In this document: positions 16,116 through 23,248 of the stretch, in pieces
Position numbering within the stretch: position 1 is the stretch's first letter
Layout: each line of letters starts with the position of its first letter
From: Streptomyces lanatus
GTDB taxonomy: Bacteria > Actinomycetota > Actinomycetes > Streptomycetales > Streptomycetaceae
DNA length: 64,000 nt
Direction: 5' to 3'
NCBI RefSeq assembly: GCF_014655715.1
Contig: NZ_BNBM01000011.1
Location: forward strand, 1 to 64,000
Program-made: the position numbers and the translations under genes
The notes under the pieces: generated by a model
Told to the model about the DNA's origin: nothing
Seen by the model: only the letters and a program-made list of their open reading frames with translations
Databases searched by the model: none

Positions 16116-17147
16116 TCAGCCCGCCGTCGCCGCGGTTGTGGTTCCCCTGATGACGAGGTGAGGCGCGACGATGTCCTGTCCGGTCGGGGTGTCGCTTGCT
16201 TCCAGGCGTTCGGTGACGCGGGTGACGGCGAGTTCGGCCATGCGGGCGATGTCCTGGGCCATGGTGGTGAGGTCGACGTGGGGGAGGCGGGCCAGGCGGC
16301 TGTCGTCGAAGCCGACCACGGAGATCTCCTCGGGAACCGATACACGAGAGCGGAAGAGGGTGCTGAGGGCACCGGTGGCGCAGGCGTCGTTGAACGCCAG
16401 GACCGCACTGGGCCGGGCGCCGGCGGCAAGGAGGGCGTCGGCTGCCGTGGCGCCGTCCTGTGCGGTGAGTCCTCCGGGCAGGACGCGGATTCTGTCGGCC
16501 AGGCCATGGCGGTTCATGGCGGTGCGGTAGCCGCGGCGCCGGTCGGCGGCGCCGGGCGCCTTGCCGCCGTCGATATGGGCGATGTCGCGGTGGCCGAGGG
16601 ACACGAGGTGGTCGACGGCCTGGCGGGCGCCTTCGTCGTCGGCCGTGCGGATGACGTGGACGCCGGGGACGGGCGGTCGCAGTCGCCGGGCCACGGATAC
16701 GACGGGCAGAAGTGCGGCGAGTTCCGCGAGGCGAGCGGCGGGTGCCTGAGGGCCGAGCAGGATCAGGGCTTCGCAGCGGTCGCCGAGAAGTGATTCGACG
16801 GCCTGGCGCTCACTGCGGCTGGCGGCGACGGCGCTGAGGGCGATCTGGTAGCCGACGGATTCGGCGGCGGCGTAGAGGTGTTCCACCAGATCGGTGTGGA
16901 ACGGCTCCTGGATCTCGAACTGCACGCCGAGCAGGTGGGTGCGGTTGCTGCGCAGCATTCTGGCCCGGGAGTCGGGGCGGTAGCCGATCGCGCGGGCGGC
17001 CTCCAGGACGCGTTCGCGGGTGGCGGGGCTCGCGCCCTTGGCGCCGCGCATCACGATGGAGACCAGCGCGACCGAGACGCCGGCCTGCGCGGCGACATCG
17101 GCGAGGGTCGCCCTCCGGCCGTCGGGAACCGCGGGGGTCGGTGGCAC
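16116..17147 (-). CDS. LacI family transcriptional regulator
   Basis: This 343-residue repressor has the LacI HTH at residues 13-35 (ATLADVAAQAGVSVALVSIVMRG), a hinge helix with YRPDSRARMLRSNRT, and the periplasmic-binding-protein sugar domain from about residue 60 to the end, including HRDIAHIDGG and VVGFDDSRLARLPHVDLTT. It is divergent from the hydroxypyruvate-isomerase-like/Gfo-Idh operon. Two LacI-type palindromes with a central CG lie in the shared intergenic region, so this repressor very likely controls that operon, with a carbohydrate as inducer. Confidence 0.93.
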   Translation of the reverse strand: MPPTPAVPDGRRATLADVAAQAGVSVALVSIVMRGAKGASPATRERVLEAARAIGYRPDSRARMLRSNRTHLLGVQFEIQEPFHTDLVEHLYAAAESVGYQIALSAVAASRSERQAVESLLGDRCEALILLGPQAPAARLAELAALLPVVSVARRLRPPVPGVHVIRTADDEGARQAVDHLVSLGHRDIAHIDGGKAPGAADRRRGYRTAMNRHGLADRIRVLPGGLTAQDGATAADALLAAGARPSAVLAFNDACATGALSTLFRSRVSVPEEISVVGFDDSRLARLPHVDLTTMAQDIARMAELAVTRVTERLEASDTPTGQDIVAPHLVIRGTTTAATAG

Positions 17148-17223
17148 GGCGGCCCTCCCTGCTCATCGAGTGTGCTGTCCGCCGACGATCGTAGTCGAGG
17201 GATGAACTCTCAGGTCAGACCTA

Positions 17224-17237
17224 CTGCAACGTTCTAG
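17224..17237. promoter_or_regulatory. LacI operator O1 (proximal to lacI)
   Basis: CTGCAACGTTCTAG agrees at 12 of 14 positions with the perfect palindrome of O2, with the CG centre typical of LacI-family sites. It lies about 77 bp upstream of the lacI start. Confidence 0.6.
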
Positions 17238-17247
17238 CCCGGATGTC

Positions 17248-17277
17248 TTGACATGCGGGGCCGAGGCCTGGCGTACT
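17248..17277 (+). promoter_or_regulatory. Candidate promoter for the hyi-idh operon
   Basis: TTGACA (17248-17253) is a perfect -35. With an 18-nt spacer the -10 would be CGTACT (17272-17277), which is weak. It sits between O1 and O2, so a repressor bound at O2 would overlap the expected transcription start. Confidence 0.5.
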
Positions 17278-17289
17278 GACGGCGTGCTT

Positions 17290-17303
17290 CTAGAACGTTC
17301 TAG
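17290..17303. promoter_or_regulatory. LacI operator O2 (perfect palindrome)
   Basis: CTAGAACGTTCTAG is a perfect 14-bp palindrome, 23 bp upstream of the isomerase start codon. It repeats the half site of O1, which makes a two-site LacI control region. Confidence 0.75.
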
Positions 17304-17325
17304 TACCCGAGAAGGGCGGACGACG

Positions 17326-18111
17326 ATGTTCACACTGGCGGTCTGCGCCGAAATGGTCTTCCGTGACCTGTCCATCGACGAGCGGGCACGACGCCTGCAT
17401 GACGAGGGCTTCCAGGTCGAGATCTGGGACTGGACCCGGCACGATCTCGACGCCCTGGCCCGTACCCCGGCCGAGTTCTCCTCGATGACCGGCTACGTCC
17501 GCGGCGACCTCACCGACCCGGACGGGGTTGCCGAACTGCTGCGCACCGCCAGAGTGTCGATCGACGCGGCCGACCGGCTCGGCTGTCCCCGGCTCAACCT
17601 GCACGGCACCGGTCTGGACGGGGACGGCCTCCCGGTGGCGCCGGTGAAGGGCGAGCCCACGCGGGAGATGTGGGCCGCCGCCCGCGACACGCTCGGCCGC
17701 ATCGCGGAGCTGGGCGAGAACGCCCAGGTCACCTTCACCCTGGAAAACCTCAACACGGCCGTCGACCACCCCGGGGTGCCGTTCGCGAAGGCGGCCGACA
17801 CCCTGGCCCTCGTCGCCGCCGCCGTGGACCGGCCTGGCCTGCGGATGAACCTGGACCTCTACCACGCCCAGATCGGCGAGGGGAACCTGATCGAACTCGT
17901 CCGCCGGGCCCACGGTCAGGGGCTGATCGGCGAGATCCAGGTCGCCGACGTGCCGGGCCGCTGCGAACCCGGCACCGGAGAGATCAACCACCCGGCCATC
18001 GCCCGCGCCCTCGCCGATCTCGGCTACGACGGCACCGTCGCCATGGAGGCATGGGCCTCCAAGGACAGCGACAGCGCACTGGACCGCTTCCGCGCCGCCT
18101 TCACCCTCTGA
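17326..18111 (+). CDS. Hydroxypyruvate isomerase-like TIM-barrel sugar isomerase
   Basis: This 261-residue AP-endonuclease-2/xylose-isomerase-like TIM barrel starts at ATG 17326. Metal ligands of the Hyi family appear as E in FTLENLNT, D/H in LDLYHAQIGEGN, and E in VAMEAWASKDSD. Such enzymes isomerise hydroxypyruvate and tartronate semialdehyde or other keto-sugars, often inside inositol- or sugar-acid pathways. It heads an operon with a Gfo/Idh/MocA dehydrogenase 41 bp downstream, under a divergent LacI repressor, which fits a small inducible sugar-catabolism module; no transporter is present in the window. Confidence 0.87.
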   Translation: MFTLAVCAEMVFRDLSIDERARRLHDEGFQVEIWDWTRHDLDALARTPAEFSSMTGYVRGDLTDPDGVAELLRTARVSIDAADRLGCPRLNLHGTGLDGDGLPVAPVKGEPTREMWAAARDTLGRIAELGENAQVTFTLENLNTAVDHPGVPFAKAADTLALVAAAVDRPGLRMNLDLYHAQIGEGNLIELVRRAHGQGLIGEIQVADVPGRCEPGTGEINHPAIARALADLGYDGTVAMEAWASKDSDSALDRFRAAFTL

Positions 18112-18152
18112 CCCTCACTTTTCGCCCCCGACCATCGGTACGGAGAACCCGA

Positions 18153-19196
18153 ATGACCACCTCGCGCCCCGTGACCATCGGCCTGATCGGAACCGGCCGG
18201 ATGGGCTCCTTCCACGCCGAGACCCTCGCCCGCCGACTGCCCGGCGTCCGCCTCGGCGCCCTCGCCGACCCGGCCCCGGGTGCCGCCCGGGCTCTCGGTG
18301 ACCGGCTCGGCTGCCCCATCGCTTACACCGACGTCGCCGATCTCCTCGCCGATCCGCACATCGACGCGGTCGTCATCGCGACCCCGGCCCGCACCCACGC
18401 GGACCTGGTGCAAGCCGCGGCCCGGGCGGGCAAGGCGGTCTACTGCGAGAAGCCCATGGCGATCACTCTCGCCGACGCCGACCGGGCCATCACCGCCGCC
18501 CGGAAAGCGGGTGTGCCGCTCCAGGTGGGCTTCAACCGCCGCTACGACAGCGCATTCCGCACAGCCCACGACAAGATCGCCGCCGGCGGTATAGGCACCC
18601 CTCAGCTGCTGCGCTCGCTCACCCGTGACCCCAAGCTGGCCGACCCCTCGCGCATCCCGCCCTGGACGATTTTCCTGGAGACCCTCATCCATGACTTCGA
18701 CGCCCTGCGCTACCTCAATCCCGGCGCTGAACCCGTCGAGGTCTTCGCCATGGCCGACGCCCTGGTCCGCCCCGACTTCAAGGACCAGGGCCTGCTCGAC
18801 ACCGCCGTGGTCACCGTCCGCTTCGACAACGGCGCCCTGGCCACCGCCGAGGCCAACTTCCAGGCCGTATACGGCTACGACGTCCGCGCGGAGGTCTTCG
18901 GCTCCAACGGCATGCTCACCATGGGAGACATCCGCCGCACCCATCTGACCTCATACGGCCCCGACGGCATCCACGCCGAGGCCACCACCTACGACCAGGA
19001 CCTCTTCCGCGACGCCTACATCGCTGAACTGGCCGACTTCGCCGACAGCGTCCGCACCGGACGCACCCCGCACGCCACCGGCCAGGACGCCCGCGCCGCA
19101 CTGTCCATCGCTCTCGCCGCGGTCCGATCGGTCACGACGGGCGCACCCGTGCGCATCGACGAGGTTGACGACGACCGTCTGTCGTCCCTGGGTTGA
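18153..19196 (+). CDS. Gfo/Idh/MocA family oxidoreductase (inositol 2-dehydrogenase-like)
   Basis: This 347-residue NAD(P)-dependent dehydrogenase has an N-terminal Rossmann fold with GLIGTGRMGSFHAETL, the family EKP motif YCEKPMAITLADAD, and a C-terminal substrate domain containing IFLETLIHDFDALRYL, which carries the catalytic His-Asp pair (HDFD) of inositol 2-dehydrogenases. ATG 18153 follows GGAG. It should oxidise a cyclitol or sugar hydroxyl to a ketone, feeding the isomerase encoded upstream. Identification as inositol 2-dehydrogenase proper is plausible but not certain. Confidence 0.88.
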   Translation: MTTSRPVTIGLIGTGRMGSFHAETLARRLPGVRLGALADPAPGAARALGDRLGCPIAYTDVADLLADPHIDAVVIATPARTHADLVQAAARAGKAVYCEKPMAITLADADRAITAARKAGVPLQVGFNRRYDSAFRTAHDKIAAGGIGTPQLLRSLTRDPKLADPSRIPPWTIFLETLIHDFDALRYLNPGAEPVEVFAMADALVRPDFKDQGLLDTAVVTVRFDNGALATAEANFQAVYGYDVRAEVFGSNGMLTMGDIRRTHLTSYGPDGIHAEATTYDQDLFRDAYIAELADFADSVRTGRTPHATGQDARAALSIALAAVRSVTTGAPVRIDEVDDDRLSSLG

Positions 19197-19286
19197 TTGC
19201 CGGAGCACCGCGCACGGCGCACCACACCCGCCTGCCGCTGCCCGCTCCGCCCGGCGTCGGTCCGCAGCCCCACGAGACGCCGCGTT

Positions 19287-19871
19287 TCAGGCCCGACGGC
19301 CCGTCCACTGCGGCTCCGTGCGCGCCCACTCCCGGTCCCACTCGGCGAGCCGACGCCGCATCGCCGAATGCCGTACGACGCCATGGCCGAGCAGGATGAG
19401 AGCGACCGTGCCGCCCGTCGCGCACATGCCGCTGATGACCGTGTGCTGCCAGACCGCTGTGTCGTCCGGTGGGGGAGGGACGCTGCGGTTCCGGGAGTTG
19501 AGCCAGATGTCGATCGTCTCGCCGGTCCGGGTGTCGGCGGGGACGTGTGCCGTCGTCGTGCGTGGGCCGTGCAGCGGATCATTCCAGCGGACCGTCACCT
19601 CGGTGGACGGCTGTCGTCCGGTCGGCGTCAAGGGAGCCGTGCCGGAGGTGCCGCCGACCACCTCGGCCCGTATATGACGGCGATCGGCGCGCTGCTCTTG
19701 GACCGTGTCGAGGGCGTCGTCATGGGCCCACCAGGCTGCCATCACCCCGACCGACGGAGCGACCACGAACAGCAGGACGGCCACCGCCAGCATCGTCCAC
19801 ATCTCCACGACATCCGACCGGCGCCGCAGCGGACTCGGCCGCGGGCGCCGGTAACGCACCCGATTTCGCAT
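19287..19871 (-). CDS. Rv1733c-family membrane protein
   Basis: This 194-residue protein starts at ATG 19871 with MRNRVRYRRPRPSPLRRRSDVVE, the basic N-terminus shared by Streptomyces Rv1733c-type proteins. It has two membrane segments, TMLAVAVLLFVVAPSVGVMAAWW (near residue 30) and HTVISGMCATGGTVALILLGHGV (near 145), separated by an extracytoplasmic beta-rich domain. The mycobacterial homologue belongs to the dormancy (DosR) regulon, but the molecular role is unknown. It is convergent with the Gfo/Idh gene and lies after the ferredoxin-reductase gene by 100 bp. Confidence 0.8.
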   Translation of the reverse strand: MRNRVRYRRPRPSPLRRRSDVVEMWTMLAVAVLLFVVAPSVGVMAAWWAHDDALDTVQEQRADRRHIRAEVVGGTSGTAPLTPTGRQPSTEVTVRWNDPLHGPRTTTAHVPADTRTGETIDIWLNSRNRSVPPPPDDTAVWQHTVISGMCATGGTVALILLGHGVVRHSAMRRRLAEWDREWARTEPQWTGRRA

Positions 19872-19971
19872 GGCGTCCAGGTACCCCGCAAATCGGACAC
19901 CGTGCCTGAAGCCGGCCTTCCGATTCGGCGGTGAGCGTGGAGGTACCCCTGAGCCGAGCAGGGACCGCAGG

Positions 19972-20736
19972 TCAGCCGAAGCGCTCGATCCGGATGCGGT
20001 CCACGGGCTGCCCCGCCGCCACGAGCAACCGCGAGGCATGCTCGGCGAACCCGTTGGAGCCGCACACATAGGCCTCCCACCCACCGGGAGGCTGCTCGGC
20101 CAGTAGCGGCGCCACATGTGCGGCGGCCATACGTCCCACCGGCACACCCTGCGGCGCCCTCCGCGTGAACACGGGCGTCGTCTCGGCGCCGTACTCCCGC
20201 GCGTAGATCAGCTCCTCGGGGCCGCGCGCCGACACCAGCAGCCGCAGCGGCACGTCCAGGCCCCGCGCCCGGTGGTGCCGCACCATCGACATCAGCGGCA
20301 CGACACCGGAACCGGCGCCGACCAGCAGCGCCGGCCGGTCCCCGGGCCAGGCGAAGAAGCCGCTGACCGGTCCGCGCACCTCCACGGTGTCACCGGGCCG
20401 GGCGACGGTGTGGAACCAGCCCGACACCTCGCCGCCCTCGACATGGTCCAGGGTGAGCTCGATGTGCCCGGAGTCGTCCGGCGCGGACGCGATCGAGTAG
20501 TGGCGCTGGGCCACATAGCCGTCCGCCGCCGTCAGCCGCAGCATCAGGTGCTGGCCGGGCAGATGGCCCACCCAGCCGGGCACCGCCAGCCGGAAGGTGG
20601 CGGCGAGCGGGGTCTCACGGCGGACCTCGGTGATCGTGGCCGGCTGCCACACCGCGGCGGCCTGCTCGCCGACCGCGATCCGCCCGGGCACGGCGAACCG
20701 CGTCGGCGGAGTGAATCGTTCGGTCACCTCAGTCAC
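19972..20736 (-). CDS. FAD-binding ferredoxin/flavodoxin reductase-type oxidoreductase
   Basis: This protein of about 254 residues has the FNR-like architecture: an FAD domain with QRHYSIASAP (the RxYS motif) and a NAD(P) domain with LLVGAGSGVVPLMSMV and the C-terminal VCGSNGFAEHASRLL. No plant-type ferredoxin domain follows. It begins at GTG 20736, which overlaps the upstream molybdo-oxidoreductase stop by 8 bp; GTG 20727 is an alternative. The pair is a common Streptomyces arrangement in which the reductase is presumed to pass electrons to or from the molybdenum enzyme. Confidence 0.88.
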   Translation of the reverse strand: MTEVTERFTPPTRFAVPGRIAVGEQAAAVWQPATITEVRRETPLAATFRLAVPGWVGHLPGQHLMLRLTAADGYVAQRHYSIASAPDDSGHIELTLDHVEGGEVSGWFHTVARPGDTVEVRGPVSGFFAWPGDRPALLVGAGSGVVPLMSMVRHHRARGLDVPLRLLVSARGPEELIYAREYGAETTPVFTRRAPQGVPVGRMAAAHVAPLLAEQPPGGWEAYVCGSNGFAEHASRLLVAAGQPVDRIRIERFG

Positions 20737-21334
20737 CGGAGTACCTCTGCTCCTCCCACGGATTGCCCCGCGCGTGGTAGCCGTTCCGCTCCCAGAACCC
20801 CGGCTCGTCGTGGTCGAGGATCCGCAGACCGGCGATCCACTTGGCGCTCTTCCAGAAGTACAGATGCGGCACCAGCAGCCGTGCCGGGCCACCGTGCTCC
20901 GGCGCGAGCGGCCGCCCGTCGTACTCCCAGGCGATCCAGGCCCGGCCCCCGGTCAGGTCGGCGAGCGGAAGGTTGGTGGTGTATCCGCTGTGCGAGTAGG
21001 CGACGACATGTGTGGCGGACACATGGGGCCGGACCATATGGAGAAAGGCGTCCAGCGACACGCCACCGAAACGGACCCCGAACTTCGACCAGCTCGTCAC
21101 ACAGTGGATGTCGCCCTCGTACACCGACGCGGGCAGCTCGTGCGCCTCGTCCCAGCTCCAGCCGCGCGGCTCCTCGACCAGCCCGTCGATGCGGAACGAC
21201 CACTCGGCGAGCGTCAGCTCGGGCGTGACCTCGGCGGACAGGACGGGCCAGTCGTCGCCCGCGTCGTACTGACCGGGCGGCAGCGCGGCGTTCCGGACAC
21301 GTGGGCGTCCGGTGAAGCCTCGGGTGACATTCAT
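20729..21334 (-). CDS. Molybdopterin-dependent oxidoreductase (sulfite oxidase/YedY-like)
   Basis: This 201-residue protein starts at ATG 21334 and covers only the molybdopterin-binding (SUOX) domain. The Mo-ligand cysteine is in DIHCVTSWSKFGVRF, and the pterin-binding AYSHSGYTTNLPL and GGPARLLVPHLYFWKSAKW are the conserved family blocks. There is no Tat signal and no dimerisation domain, so it is a cytosolic single-domain enzyme reducing or oxidising an unidentified S- or N-oxide. It is cotranscribed with the overlapping FAD reductase downstream. Confidence 0.9.
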   Translation of the reverse strand: MNVTRGFTGRPRVRNAALPPGQYDAGDDWPVLSAEVTPELTLAEWSFRIDGLVEEPRGWSWDEAHELPASVYEGDIHCVTSWSKFGVRFGGVSLDAFLHMVRPHVSATHVVAYSHSGYTTNLPLADLTGGRAWIAWEYDGRPLAPEHGGPARLLVPHLYFWKSAKWIAGLRILDHDEPGFWERNGYHARGNPWEEQRYSGD

Positions 21335-21503
21335 GCGGGAGGTGCCTCCAGGCCGTGGTGAGCGACGGCCCGCGGTCGAGCGTGATCGGTACGTGCTTCG
21401 TACAACCGTACGCGTTCCGGTGGCGTCGGCCGTCCAGGGGGCGCCGTGATCATTGGGGTAAGGTTGGCCGTCCGGCCGGGACAGTCCCGGTGCTGCGGAG
21501 ACC

Positions 21504-21578
21504 AGGGAGGTGAGACCCATTACCGCTGTGTCAGGTCGGGTGCTCGCTCCTCGGATCGGCGCGGATCACCGCCAGTAG
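21504..21578 (+). promoter_or_regulatory. Leader with strong Shine-Dalgarno and short ORF (possible ATT start)
   Basis: AGGGAGGTGA (21504-21513) is almost fully complementary to the 16S anti-SD, yet no ATG, GTG or TTG lies in the normal spacing. ATT (21519-21521) does, at 5 nt. From there a frame of 19 codons (TAVSGRVLAPRIGADHRQ after the first residue) ends at TAG 21576-21578; the first conventional start in frame is GTG 21528 at 14 nt. It precedes the RBS-sequestering hairpin and the PrmC-like gene. Confidence 0.45.
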
Positions 21579-21585
21579 GCGACCG

Positions 21586-21618
21586 CGAGAGCACCCTTCG
21601 GATTCCGAAAGGCTCTCG
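21586..21618 (+). promoter_or_regulatory. RBS-sequestering hairpin
   Basis: Left arm 21586-21601 and right arm 21605-21618 pair as 6 bp (CGAGAG/CTCTCG), a 2-nt bulge, 2 bp, one mismatch and 5 bp (TTCGG/CCGAA) around an ATT loop. The only SD-like bases of the downstream gene (GAAAGG, 21607-21612) are inside the right arm, and the stem ends 6 nt before ATG 21625. Confidence 0.5.
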
Positions 21619-21624
21619 GCTTCC

Positions 21625-22452
21625 ATGCCCCCTCTGTCTCCTCCCTCGCCGTCCTCCCCACCGCCGCTCTCACGGGACGCCGTCGTGGCCGCGCTTCGCG
21701 CCGCCGGCTGTGTCTTCGCCGAGGACGAGGCCCGGCTGATCCTGGCCACCGCCCGCACCCCGGACGAACTGGCCGCCATGGTGGACCGGCGCGTCACAGG
21801 CGTGCCCCTCGAACTCGTCCTCGGCTGGGCCGAGTTCCGCGGGCTGCGCATATCCGTCGAGCCGGGCGTCTTCGTGCCCCGCCGCCGTACCGAATTCCTG
21901 GTCGAACAGGCCCTGGCCCTCGCGCCAGACGCCTCCGTGGTCGTGGACTTGTGCTGCGGCTCGGGCGCGGTCGGCGCGGCACTGGCCGCCGGACTCGGCG
22001 CACCAGGGCGGGTCGAGCTGCACGCCGCCGACATCGACCCGGCGGCGGTGCGCTGCGCTCGCCGCAACGTGGCGCCCTACGGCGGCCGGGTGCACGCGGG
22101 CGATCTGTTCGAGGCGCTCCCCGGCAGCCTGCGCGGACGTGTCGGCATCCTCGCGGCGAACGTGCCGTACGTACCCACCGACGAGGTCGGACTCCTGCCC
22201 GCGGAGGCCCGTGACCACGAACCCCGTGTCGCCCTCGACGGCGGCTCGGACGGCCTGGACCTGCTGCGCCGGGTCGCCGCCGAGGCGCCCGGCTGGCTGG
22301 TGCCGGGCGGCTGCCTGCTCGTCGAGACGAGCGAACGCCAGGCGCCCACGGCCCTGGAAGCCTTCTCCGCCAGTGGGCTGTCGGCCCGTCTGGCGCGCTC
22401 CGAGGAGCTGTACGCGACGGTCGTGGTCGGGCGGGTCCTCAACCGGCTCTGA
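21625..22452 (+). CDS. PrmC-like protein N5-glutamine methyltransferase (putative)
   Basis: This 275-residue protein resembles HemK/PrmC: an N-terminal helical domain (VVAALRAAGCVFAEDEARLIL, then DRRVTGVPLELVLGWAEFRGLRI), then the SAM-binding domain with FVPRRRTEFLVEQAL, LCCGSGAVGAAL and DIDPAAVRCARRNV. The catalytic NPPY motif reads NVPYVPTDEV. PrmC methylates the GGQ glutamine of release factors, but this shorter, NVPY-type protein is a paralogue whose substrate is unknown. Its leader combines a short ORF and a hairpin that covers the SD sequence, so expression is likely translationally regulated. The stop abuts the convergent gene without a gap. Confidence 0.83.
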   Translation: MPPLSPPSPSSPPPLSRDAVVAALRAAGCVFAEDEARLILATARTPDELAAMVDRRVTGVPLELVLGWAEFRGLRISVEPGVFVPRRRTEFLVEQALALAPDASVVVDLCCGSGAVGAALAAGLGAPGRVELHAADIDPAAVRCARRNVAPYGGRVHAGDLFEALPGSLRGRVGILAANVPYVPTDEVGLLPAEARDHEPRVALDGGSDGLDLLRRVAAEAPGWLVPGGCLLVETSERQAPTALEAFSASGLSARLARSEELYATVVVGRVLNRL

Positions 22453-23127
22453 TCAGGTCGCCGCGCCGCTCTTTGAAGGGCTCTCGGAGGGGTCGGGGTT
22501 CCGCCAGTCCCAGTGGCGCGGCCCGCCGAACTTGTCCCGCCACTCGCCCGGCCCCCCGTCCCTGCCCTTCCCCTTCTTCCATTCCTGCCAGTCGCCCGCC
22601 AGCACCCGGGAGGCAGTCCTGGTGTCGTCGTCGGACCGCGTGCCGACTACGAAGATGTCCTCGCCCTTCTTGAGGGCCTCGGTACCGGAACTCTTGTCGC
22701 CCTCATGCCGGACGGTGGTGTCCGAGCCGACGGTCCAGGTCCACTCGGCGCCGTCCTCGCTCCTGACCGTGACCTGGTCGCCGTCCACCTTCTCGATGGT
22801 GCCGCGCTGCCAGATCCGTACGACCCACTTGCCGCTGTCCGGGTCCTTGACGGTCGACTCGCCGTGCACCCCGCCACCGCCGAGGCCGAATCGCGGGCCG
22901 GGCCCATGCCGTTCACCGGGGGTGTCCGGCAAAGGCGACCCGGAGGCCGCGGGCGAGGCTCCGCCGCCGGAGCCCGATGACGTCGCGGCGTAGGCGACCG
23001 TACCGCCGAGGGCCAGGACGGCGGCCGTTGCCACCACGGTCACGGTCCGGGCGCGGACGGGCCGCCGCCCGGTCAGGACCTCGAAGTCGCTGTCGGTGTC
23101 ATGTGTGTGATCCGGATCGTGTGTCAC
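22453..23127 (-). CDS. Membrane-anchored secreted protein with DUF5666-like domain
   Basis: This protein of about 224 residues starts at GTG 23127 with GGGAG 6 nt upstream. After a cytosolic N-terminus with GRRPVRARTVTVVATAAVLALGGTVAYAA comes a single membrane segment, then a Gly/Ser/Pro-rich linker, and from about residue 95 an extracytoplasmic beta-domain: GTIEKVDGDQVTVRSEDGAEWTWTVGSDTTV...EALKKGEDIFVVGTRSDDDTRTASRVL. That pattern matches DUF5666-type OB-like domains that carry repeated GTV...VTG strands. The C-terminus is Lys/Trp/Pro-rich. No enzymatic role can be given. Confidence 0.75.
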   Translation of the reverse strand: MTHDPDHTHDTDSDFEVLTGRRPVRARTVTVVATAAVLALGGTVAYAATSSGSGGGASPAASGSPLPDTPGERHGPGPRFGLGGGGVHGESTVKDPDSGKWVVRIWQRGTIEKVDGDQVTVRSEDGAEWTWTVGSDTTVRHEGDKSSGTEALKKGEDIFVVGTRSDDDTRTASRVLAGDWQEWKKGKGRDGGPGEWRDKFGGPRHWDWRNPDPSESPSKSGAAT

Positions 23128-23248
23128 CGCTCGCTCCCATCGGTCACGGCACCGGGCATCCGCCTGCCATGCCTTGCTGTGATTGTGGGTTGCGGGCAGT
23201 AAAGAGCGAGTAATCAGTTCCTGTGAAAAACGGACGCCCCTCGCATGG

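Noticed and set aside
21389-21403. GTACG/CGTAC repeat upstream of the molybdo-oxidoreductase as an operator
   Set aside because: GTAC-type dyads are frequent in this genome and the arms are only 5 bp; no regulator is adjacent.
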